19,062 nt of DNA from CAZACQ01 sp964483725 (lineage in GTDB: Bacteria; Patescibacteriota; Gracilibacteria; Absconditabacterales; Absconditicoccaceae): contig CAZACQ010000018.1 of NCBI GenBank assembly GCA_964483725.1, positions 1 to 19,062 of the forward strand, in the 5' to 3' direction. Under the pieces are notes generated by a model. The model had not been told where the DNA came from. It saw nothing but the letters and a program-made list of their open reading frames with translations, and searched no databases. The translations under genes were made by a program, and so were the position numbers. Positions 1-7,672 of this stretch are shown piece after piece. The first letter of the stretch is position 1. Every line of letters starts with the position of its first letter.

Positions 1-3000
1 TCTTTTTCAATATCATAATCTGACAACTCCTCCACTATTTCAGACAATGTTTCAGCTTGAATATAATCTTTGAAATTATCTAAAACTAAATCTCAAGTTT
101 CAACTTTAATTTCTACTTTTATCCTATCATCCACATTATAATCAGCTTCTTTTCTAGCTTCTTGAATAAATCTAACTATATCTCTTGCATATCATTCATT
201 TCTCAATTCATCACTGATTTCCATATCCATAGCTATCACAGTATTGTATCCACTTTCAATATTCAAATCTGTTCATTGATTTTCATAAGCAATTTCAAAT
301 TCATCTGCTTCCAAAACATAGTCCAATACTTTTATTTTCCCATCTTCTAACTCTTCAAAATCACCAGCTTTGGCAGTTTTAATAATATTTTGTACTGCTT
401 TTCAATATTTTGGTCACAACAATTTGGCATTTGGTAAAGCTATTTTTTGGGCAATGCTTCACATATCATAGCCTGTGAAAACTTCTTTCACATTTATTTC
501 ATCTTTGATGATATCTATATAATAATCTTCCAAATCTTCTCAAATAGTAATACTTGCAAGAGGTTGTCTCACTCTCAAATTGTTCTTTGATCTTAGAGAT
601 AATCACAAACTAATAATGTTTTGAACTACACTCATTTCTTTGTTTAGCTTTTCATCAATAAGCTCTTCTTCATAAACTGGAAAATCTTGTAAATGAACAG
701 ATTGTTGTGGATCTGTAAGTGTTTGATATAATTTTTCTGAGATAAATGGACAGATAGGAGCCAAGACTTTACTAAATTCTACTAGTACATAATACAATGT
801 TTCATATGCTTGTATCTTGTCAGTATCATTTTCTGCTTTCCAAAATCTTCTTCTAGATCTACGAATATACCAGTTTGTAAGATTTTCTACAAAATTTGAA
901 ATATTGTTAGTAGTTTTTTGTAGATTGTAATTTTGCATATTTTCTTCAACATCTCTTATCAAAGTATGCAATTCAGAAATAAGCCACCTATCAAGTGCAT
1001 TTGCTTTCAACTTTCAACTTTCAACTTTCAACTTTTCAGTTGTTGGAGAAAAATTATCTATGTTTGCATAAGTTGTGAAAAAGTACAATGTATTCCATAT
1101 AGGAAGCAATAATTTTTTAACTACCTCCAAAACTCCCTCATCAGAAAAAGCCAAACTATCAGCTTCAACTACAGGAGAGTTTATCATAAAATATCTCATA
1201 GCATCTGCTCAATATTTGTTTAGTATTTCATCTGGTTCTGGATAATTTTTAAGTCTTTTTGACATTTTCTTACCATCAGATGCAAGTATTGTTCAGTTTA
1301 CTATAACATTCAAGAATGGTGGTTTATCAAAAAGTGCTGTAGCCAAAACCAACAATGTATAAAACCAACCTCTAGTTTGATCAATTCATTCAGCAATAAA
1401 ATCTGCTGGAAAAACAAAGTCCTCTTTGCTTTCAAATGGATAATGTACAGAAGCATAAGGCATAGCTCAAGACTCAAACCAACAATCCAGTACTTCTGGG
1501 ATTCTGTACAAAGTATTTCATGTTTTTGGAGATTTTATTTTAATATCATCTACAAAATGCTTGTGTAAATCTACTTCTTTTCAGTTACTAGTATAAAAGT
1601 AATCATAAGCTGTTTTTTCCTCTCAACTTTTATCTTTCACCTTTCAACTTTCAACTTTATCAATTTGTCAAAAATCTTTATTTAATTCATAAAGTTCATC
1701 CAAACTTCAAACTACTATAGTTTCTTGCTTGTCTTCAGATTGCCAAACAGGGATAGTAGCTCACCAATATCTATTTCTAGATATATTCCAATCTTTTGCT
1801 CATTCCAACCATTTTCAAAATCTACCATTTTTCAAGTGAGATGGTACCCAATGTATCTCTTGATTGTTTTTGATAATTTTGTCTTTTATAGATTCTACAT
1901 TTACATACCAAGCAGAAATAGCTTTGTAAATCAAAGGGACATCAGTTCTTCGGCAATGAGGATAATTATGAACTATAGTTCAAATTTTCACAATTAATCA
2001 TTTTGATTTTATTTTTTGTATAGCTATTTCATTGTAATCAAAAACGAATTCTTGATTATCTTCAAGAAGATTTTCAGTATATCAATTATCATCTATATGA
2101 GCAACAAATCAAATCTTGTTTTCTTTTCATATTTGATAGTCATCTTCTCAGTATGCAGGAGCTATATGTACTATTCATGTTCAAGATTCAGTTGTTACAT
2201 GATGTCAAAGTACTACTTGATAAGAATTTTCATTTATTTGCATTCACAAAGGAAGATTATCTTTGTTTTTCACAAAATCATCCAATACAGGCTCATAAGA
2301 AATTCATACCAAATCTTTTCATTTATAAGATTCAAGTATTTCATAATCTTCTTCATTTTTGTAGTAAGAAGAAATAGTATCTTTTGCAAGGATATAATTT
2401 TCATTGTTTGATTTATCTTGAATTTTGACATATTCAATATCTTCACCTACTGCTAAGGCCAAATTTGCAACTATTGTCCATGGTGTTGTAGTCCAAGCTA
2501 AGAAATAAGTATTTTCTTGGTCTTTGATAGGAAATTTCACAGTGATAGTTTTATCTTGTTTTTCTTGGTATCATTGATTTACTTCAAAATTTGAAAGTGG
2601 AGTTCACATACCTACACTATAAGGAACTACTCTATATCATTCATAAATCAATCCCTTATCATACAATTCTTTGAAAACCCACCAAACTGATTCCATAAAA
2701 GAGGTATCCATAGTTTTGTAATCATCTTCCATATCTACCCATCTTCAAGTTCTTTCCACTACTCTCTTTCGTTCATCTGTGTATAAGAAAATATTTTTTT
2801 TGCATTCTTCATTGAAGTTATAAACTCATATTTTTTCTTCAATATCTCTTTTAGATTTGATATCTAGTTTTTTTTCAACTATTCATTCAATTGGTAAACC
2901 ATGACAGTCCCAACCAAATTTTCTTTCTACATATTTTCATTTCATAGTTTGGTATCTAGGAACAATATCTTTGATTGTACCAGCCAAAATATGTCAGTAA

Positions 3001-3170
3001 TGTGGAGTACCTGTAGCAAAAGGAGGTCAATCATAAAATTTGAAAACTTCATTTCATCTTGTTTTTTCTAATGATTTTTCAAAAGTCTTATCTTCTCTCC
3101 AAAAATTTATAATTTCTTCTTCTAGTTTTGGGAATTCTTGTTTTGGGTTTATCTCAGGGAATTTTGACAT
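1..3170 (-). CDS. ileS: Isoleucyl-tRNA synthetase, type 2 (eukaryote-like), C-terminus cut by window edge
   Basis: Class I aminoacyl-tRNA synthetase that charges tRNA-Ile in the cytoplasm. The reading frame is open from ATG 3170 to the left edge if UGA is Gly. Visible marks: class I HIGH motif as HYGH (residues 57-60, in DGPPFATGTPHYGH), WDCHGLPIE, the editing-domain segment AWTTTPWT, PEVLDCWFESG, and KMSKR (635-639). The tail has ELRNEGYARDIVRFIQEARKEA followed by DYIQAETL, which normally lies close to the C-terminus, so few residues should be missing. At least 1056 codons is longer than type 1 bacterial IleRS (about 930) and fits the type 2 form. Two linkers contain an in-frame TTGAAAG heptamer tandem repeat (1004-1031 and 1634-1654), giving Lys/Glu-rich segments such as LKVESGK. 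No Shine-Dalgarno precedes the ATG. Function is near certain; type 2 is inferred from length and motif style. Confidence 0.96.
1004..1031. repeat. Heptamer tandem repeat inside ileS, four exact copies
   Basis: Four exact head-to-tail copies of CTTTCAA on the + strand (TTGAAAG on the coding strand) lie in the variable linker of IleRS between the NIDNFSP segment and LDRWLISEL. Three copies make 21 nt, which keeps the frame and encodes seven residues, LKVESGK, with Gly from TGA. The same heptamer recurs at 1634-1654 and 3245-3265. Confidence 0.9.
1634..1654. repeat. Heptamer tandem repeat inside ileS, three copies
   Basis: CTTTCAC followed by two CTTTCAA copies, so one copy has a single mismatch. 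The array is in frame in ileS and encodes part of a Lys/Glu-rich linker (IDKVESGKVKDK) ahead of the segment leading to PEVLDCWFESG. It is the same unit as at 1004-1031. Confidence 0.85.
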
Positions 3171-3244
3171 AAATATTTAAAATTAAAGGGTAAAATCACT
3201 TTATTTGTAATTATTAAGTTAAAAGGCGGTTAAAGTATTTTTCC

Positions 3245-3265
3245 ATTTCAACTTTCAACTTTCAA
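3245..3265. repeat. Heptamer tandem repeat in the ileS leader
   Basis: ATTTCAA followed by two CTTTCAA copies, about 75 nt upstream of the ileS start codon. It is the same unit as the two arrays within ileS, but noncoding here. It carries TTGAAA on the minus strand, which resembles a -35 box, but I found no convincing -10 at the right distance. Confidence 0.8.
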
Positions 3266-3313
3266 CTCTTAGCTTTAATAGTTTTAATGAAAAATAGCTT
3301 TTTTTCAAGCTTT

Positions 3314-3347
3314 AAATAAAAAACAGCCAGTGAAAAAACCACTAGCT
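3314..3347 (-). terminator. Rho-independent terminator of the small ORF at 3378-3536
   Basis: Read on the minus strand, AGCTAGTG (3347-3340) pairs with CACTGGCT (3332-3325), including one G-U pair, across a 7-nt loop. A T-rich tract GTTTTTTATTT (3324-3314) follows. It lies about 30 nt after the stop codon of the 52-aa ORF and upstream of ileS, so it separates the two transcription units. Confidence 0.75.
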
Positions 3348-3377
3348 AAATTTCACCACCCAGAGACTAAGATTATA

Positions 3378-3536
3378 TTATTCTTTCCCTTTCATAGCCT
3401 TTATGGCAATTTTCCTGCCAGATGAGTGTGCATTTAATAGATGTACATAATCATCAAGTTTAAACGGCAGTTGGATCGGATTATTATCCGAAGTTCTAAG
3501 ATGGATAAAAATTACCTTTCCATTCAATATATACAC
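3378..3536 (-). CDS. Small 52-aa protein of unknown function, compositionally unlike its neighbours
   Basis: The ORF starts at GTG 3536 with an AGGAG Shine-Dalgarno 7 nt upstream and ends at TAA 3378. An in-frame TAA lies a few codons above the GTG, so the gene is complete. The product begins VYILNGKVIFIHLR and ends in a basic tail (SSGRKIAIKAMKGKE). It has no signal peptide or membrane segment, and I do not recognise the family. It has its own candidate promoter (3569-3596) and a clear terminator. Three things set it apart: it has the only obvious Shine-Dalgarno seen in the window; all three glycines are GGN and none is TGA; and G+C is 53 of 159, with codons such as CCG, CTG and GGC that are rare next door. 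It could be recently acquired or unusually expressed. A structured RNA with a chance ORF is the main alternative. Confidence 0.6.
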   Translation of the reverse strand: MYILNGKVIFIHLRTSDNNPIQLPFKLDDYVHLLNAHSSGRKIAIKAMKGKE

Positions 3537-3568
3537 AAGATTTCTCCTACTTGTTTAAAAGTATTAAA

Positions 3569-3596
3569 CTTATAAATATAGATATTATAAATTCAA
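3569..3596 (-). promoter_or_regulatory. Candidate promoter of the small ORF at 3378-3536
   Basis: On the minus strand, a TTGAAT -35 box (3596-3591) is followed after 16 nt by TATAAG (3574-3569), a 5/6 match to the -10 consensus. This would start transcription about 25 nt before the GTG start codon. In such AT-rich DNA, matches like this arise by chance. Confidence 0.35.
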
Positions 3597-3666
3597 GTCT
3601 AAGTTTTCCTTGAATAATAAAAAATTATATATACATTATATAACAATTTTACAATTTAGAAAAAGT

Positions 3667-4131
3667 ATGAGAGTAATAAGTAAAAACAAATATGCATTTT
3701 TAAATTATGATATTCAAGAGACATTTGAAGCTTGAATAGTTTTGGAATGATTTGAAGCAAAAGCTATTAAAACTTGAAGTATAAATATTAAAGAATCTAT
3801 TGTAAAAGTATATTCAGATTGACAAATATATATTACAAATATGCATGTTCCATTATACAAAAAAACTAGTTCAAAATTAGTACCTTGGTATAGCAGTAAA
3901 AGAACTAGAAAATTGCTTATGCACAAAAAACAAATAAGAAGATTAGCTGAAAGAACAAACAAAACTTGACTTACTATAGTTGCACTTAAAATCTATGAAA
4001 ACAAAAAAAGGCTTATAAAGGTAGAGATTTGATTGGGTAAATTAAGAAAAAAAGTAGAAAAGAAACAAATAAAGAAAGAAAGAGATGTTAAAAGACAAGC
4101 ACAAAAAGATATTAAAAATTTATGATTTTAG
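3667..4131 (+). CDS. smpB: SsrA-binding protein SmpB
   Basis: SmpB binds tmRNA and brings it to stalled ribosomes for trans-translation. The 154-aa product (usual size 150-160) shows the family layout: N-terminal KNKYAFLNYDIQETFEAGIVL followed by EGFEAKAIKTG, then IYITNMHVPLY, a KRTRKLLMHKKQI segment, and the basic C-terminal tail KERDVKRQAQKDIKNLGF that is disordered in free SmpB. Many glycines are TGA, for example in EAGIVLEGFEAK. The ATG at 3667 fits the family N-terminus (usually M..I..NRKA.HDY.I...). The stop TAG overlaps the stop of convergent yvcK by four bases. The tmRNA gene itself was not found in this window. Confidence 0.95.
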
Positions 4132-5171
4132 TTTGATAAAAAATTTTCTAATACATCTTTTATTTTTTGGCTATCATGTCTAATCATATCATTTTGTTTT
4201 ATAAAATCAGCTTTTATTAATCTAGAATCATTTAGATCATCTTTAACCAAAGTTTTATTTTCATCTTTATATTTATCCAAAATACTTTGATCTATTGAAT
4301 ATTTATCCCAGTCTTGAAAAAATATAGTATCAAAAATATCTTTATTAAAATATTTTTCAAAAGTTTGTATAAAATTTGATAAGTTAAAACCAGTAGTTTC
4401 TCAGTATTTAGTAAAAAGGTTTACAAATAATAACTTTTTTGCATTGGAATTTGCAATCACTGAAGAAATATTTCCTACAAGAATATTTGGCAGTATAGAT
4501 GTATATAGGTCTCATGGTGCAAAAATAATATAATCAGCCGATTCTATTACAGAGTTTATTTCAGGATTTTGTGAAGGCTTATCCTGCAGAAATTTTTCAT
4601 ATATACTTTCTATAATATGATGTGATATTCATTTTTCTGAGTTTATCTTTTCCAATACTGAAACATACTCTTCTTTTACTACATAAATATCTTGGATCTT
4701 TATATTTGGATCATGCTTAGGTATATCAATATTAGTCTCTCATATTACATAGTCTAAATTTTCTAATTTTGCTAACAATCTAGTTTTTTCAAAAGTAGAA
4801 GGGTAAACTTTTCATTTTATATCAAATAGCTCTTCTAACATATCTATAGCTTTTCAATTATTATCTGTTATTTGCTCCAAAGCCATCATTATCAAATTTC
4901 AAAGATTATGTCCATCCAATGAACCTCATTCAAATCTATGATTAAAAATTTTTCTTAAAATTTCTGTTTTTTCATCATCACTTAATGCAACAATTGCTCT
5001 TCTAAGATCACCTGGAGGTAAAACTCAGTATTCATCTCTAATTCTTCAAGTACTACCACCATCATCTGACATTGTAACAATACAAGAAAGATTAATATTT
5101 GGAATATTTTTTAGTGCTGTAAGTAGATTATAACTTCATGTTCAACCTCAAATAGTAATAACATTGATCAT
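4128..5171 (-). CDS. yvcK: YvcK/CofD-like protein (gluconeogenesis factor family)
   Basis: 347-aa cytoplasmic protein of the YvcK branch of the CofD-like (UPF0052) fold. Characterised members bind UDP-sugars and affect cell-wall synthesis and growth on gluconeogenic carbon sources. The N-terminus MINVITI-GGGTGSYNLLTAL is the phosphate-binding loop, with three of its glycines written TGA. Next come VTMSDDGGSTGRIRDEYGVLPPGDLRRAIVAL, DGHNLGNL and, later, FAPGDLYTSILPNILV, all family hallmarks. The start lies one base after the rlmE stop on the same strand, so the two are probably co-transcribed and translationally coupled. Its stop overlaps the smpB stop (TTAG). Family assignment is firm; the physiological role here is inferred. 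Confidence 0.93.
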
Positions 5172-5172
5172 A

Positions 5173-5769
5173 TTAAGATGACTTTATTATATAAATTTCT
5201 TTACTTTCTTTTCTAGTTGATTTAGGTTTATATGTTTTGATTGATTTGTTTCAATAAATAGACTTTAGCTCTTTGAGAAATTCTTCAAATCAAGGACCCA
5301 TAAATATTTTTATTACAAATTTTCAATTTTCACTCAAAAAGTTTTGATACAAAGGAAGAGTTTTTTCTATAAGTCATATTGATTTTATTGCATCAATATC
5401 TTTGATACCGGTTGTATCAGGAGCCATATCAGACATTATCAAATCAAAACTTTGTATATTTAATTCTTCTAGAATTGATTTTATTTTATCTAATTCTTGG
5501 ATATCTTGTTGATATGTAAATACATTTTCTAAATCTAAATTAGTAGGTTTAATATCAAATCACACTATTTTAAAATTTTTGTTATTATTAATATTTTTCC
5601 AAGCATATTGTATCCAAGAACCTGGAGAGCATCATATATCTAGAACATGTTTTGTTGAATTATCAAAAAGTTTAAATTTATTATTAATTTCTTCTAGTTT
5701 GAATGCACTTCTTGCTTTATATCAAGATTTTTTAGCTTTTTGGAAATAATAATCATAAGGATTGTACAT
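5173..5769 (-). CDS. rlmE: 23S rRNA (uridine-2'-O-)-methyltransferase RlmE/FtsJ
   Basis: SAM-dependent 2'-O-methyltransferase of the RrmJ/FtsJ family, which methylates U2552 in the 23S rRNA A-loop late in 50S assembly. The 198-aa product (E. coli RlmE is 209) carries the K-D-K-E catalytic tetrad in context: SAFKLEEI, LIMSDMAPD, FVIKIF and KESKEIYII. The SAM motif is LDIGCSPGSW (residues 43-52), with one Gly as TGA. It is the first gene of a two-gene unit with yvcK. No Shine-Dalgarno is visible; a TATAAT hexamer lies about 20 nt upstream of the ATG. Confidence 0.94.
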
Positions 5770-5930
5770 ATTTTATATGGTTTTGCATTATATAAATTTA
5801 ACTCAAAATTGCTGATTAGTATAGTTAATTTAATAGTAAATTCAAATTAAAATTTTGTTAAAAATTTGATTTAATTGAATACTTATTTATAATTGATTAA
5901 TTAATCTTTACTAAGATACAAAACCTACAA

Positions 5931-6811
5931 ATGGAATTTAAATACGATTTTATGATTTTCAAAATGATATATTAAATAAATTTGAAAAAGTTATCAAAGA
6001 ATGAGATAAAAAGATTCATATTGTAGCACCTCCATGAAGCTGAAAAACTGTTGTTTGAATTGAGATGCTAAATAGATTATGATGAAATTGTGTGATTTTA
6101 GTGCCAAGTTTGGTACTACAAGAGCAATGGAAAAACAGAATAAAAGATTTATTTCTATCAGATAGTGAAGATATAAATGATTTTGTTTCCACATCAACAG
6201 ATGAAATCAAAAAAATAAATATTTTAACCTACCAAGCTCTAACACAAACTTGAGAAACTGATGATTATATAATAGATAAAGTAATAAAAAACTGGTATGA
6301 AGAAGCAAAAGAAGATTTTGAAAGTTTTGAAGATTTCAAAGACTATTTAGAAGAACTAAAAGAGGAAGATATACAAGAGTACTCAAAAAACATAAAAAGA
6401 TTTGAAAAAAGAGAAAAAAATCAAAATAATGTTGAATGATTTTTATCAAAAAAAGTGCTTAATTATTTTGAAGAATTGAAAAACGAATGAATAAATTCAA
6501 TTCTAGTAGATGAAGCTCATCATCTGACAAACTGGTGGTCAAGTTGTGTATATTATTTATGGGAATTTTTGGGCAAAAATTTTATAGTATGATTAACCGC
6601 TACTCCACCATTTGATGATAGTGACTTTTATATAGTAGATGAAAATTATTCAAAGCTTTTATGAGAATCAGATTATTATATACCTCAACCAGCAGTAGTC
6701 AAATCTTGAAGGCTGGCACCATACCAAGACCTTGTATATTTTGTAGAACCTACAGAAAACATATGAAAAATTTTGAAAAAATATAAAAGATATAAATATT
6801 CAAAACTTTAA
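5931..6811 (+). pseudogene. Superfamily 2 helicase (ResIII/DEAD-like), frameshifted start, C-terminal lobe missing
   Basis: The open frame 5942-6811 encodes a complete first RecA-like lobe: FYDFQNDIL (Q-motif-like entry), Walker A APPGSGKT, LVPSLVLQEQW (motif Ia), LVDEAHHLTNWW (DEAH box, motif II) and GLTATPP (motif III). No usable start lies in this frame before Walker A; it is preceded by TAA at 5939. An ATG at 5931 reads MEFK in another frame. Restoring one T in AAATACGA (around 5943) would join them as MEFKLRFYDFQ, a natural N-terminus. The protein then ends soon after LAPYQDLVYFVEPTEN, with a lysine-rich tail and TAA at 6809, so motifs IV-VI are absent. Full enzymes of this type are two to three times longer. 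Best reading: a decayed gene. A sequencing error at the start and a real one-lobe protein are the alternatives. Confidence 0.75.
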
Positions 6812-6817
6812 AATCAA

Positions 6818-7592
6818 ATGAAAAAAATATTATATTGCATACTTTGTCGATTTAAACAATAATTTGTGATATTACACAAATTTTGATGATAAGATTTTTA
6901 AAATCAAATTAGATAGCAAAAAAATATATGTACAAAATACTGTGTTTGGCACAAATATTTTTGAAAAAGAACATAATTTAAAAATAAAAAATGAAAATAA
7001 AATAAAAAATGAAAAGCAAGATTACTCTATTGTAGATATATATTTTTTTGAAAATATTTTCACTATATCAAATAATAAGCTATTAATTGAAGATTTTTAT
7101 TCATTAGATATAGATTCTATAAGATTTAGCTCAGATGAGTGAGTATATAAATTTGAAGTATACAATAATGATAAAAATTTTTTAGAAAATTTAAGTAAAC
7201 TGTTTTTGAGTATAAATAATTCACAATTTTTTTCATATTTACCTCCACAGAAAGATAATTACAAAATGTTTGATGCCTTTGAAGATATTTCCAAGATTAA
7301 TATAAATAATTTAGATTTTGAATTCAAAGAGCCAGATAATGTTTATGAATATGATGAAAAATATAATAATTTTATAAAAAATGTATTTAAATTAAAGTAT
7401 GTTCTATATACACTAAAACAAACATACAATAAAATAATAAATAATCATAAAATACCACAAAATGAATATCAAAAATTTAAAATATTAAAATTAGATATAT
7501 CAAGGCAAAGTTTAGAAAAAATAATTCCTGAATTTGAAGATAAACTCAACAAGATAGAAAACATATTAAAAAATAAATGAATTACAAAATAA
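6818..7592 (+). pseudogene. Unknown protein of about 257 aa, frameshifted in an A7 tract right after ATG
   Basis: The frame open from 6747 to TAA 7590-7592 has no ATG at its head. An ATG at 6818, seven bases after the helicase stop, is followed by seven A residues (6821-6827) and reads MKKILYC then stops at TAA. With six A residues it would read MKKYYIAYFVDLNNN and run to 7592. The product would be hydrophilic and rich in Asn, Lys, Asp and Phe/Tyr, with a Lys/Asn-rich stretch near the middle and a probably helical C-terminal third (KLKYVLYTLKQTYN, KLDISRQSLEKIIPEFEDKL). It has no signal peptide or clear membrane span, and I recognise no family. At least one TGA is read as Gly within it. It may be inactive, rescued by slippage in the A-tract, phase-variable, or a sequencing error. 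Confidence 0.55.
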
Positions 7593-7657
7593 AATCACAA
7601 CTAAGATTGAAATAAGTTTATTAATAATTATATTTTATATTAAATTTTCTTTAAAAG

Positions 7658-7669
7658 TATAATTATAAT
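7658..7669 (+). promoter_or_regulatory. Candidate -10 elements just before mutS
   Basis: Two adjacent TATAAT hexamers (7658-7663 and 7664-7669) sit 9 and 3 nt before the mutS ATG. No good -35 box was found. If the first is a real -10 element, transcription would start almost at the ATG and give a near-leaderless mRNA, which would fit the missing Shine-Dalgarno. In DNA this AT-rich the match may be chance. Confidence 0.25.
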
Positions 7670-7672
7670 TTC

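Noticed and set aside
2016..2411. Plus-strand ORFs of 74 and 131 codons opposite ileS
   Set aside because: The minus strand here encodes the recognisable IleRS editing domain; the plus-strand products are Phe/Ile/Ser-rich antisense translations.
3171..3666. Possible tmRNA (ssrA) gene beside smpB
   Set aside because: No tRNA-like acceptor end, T-arm motif or tag reading frame could be found on either strand; the region is explained by a small ORF, its terminator and the ileS leader.
5931..5950. Programmed -1 ribosomal frameshifting at TTTAAA to join MEFK to the helicase
   Set aside because: A -1 slip would need tRNA re-pairing on ATT and TAA, which is not a valid slippery heptamer, and no downstream pseudoknot was evident. 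A base deletion or sequence error is simpler.
6016..6210. Minus-strand ORFs of 60-70 codons opposite the helicase
   Set aside because: They lie antisense to a frame with clear helicase motifs and have no start signal or family resemblance. They are shadows created by AT-rich codon use.
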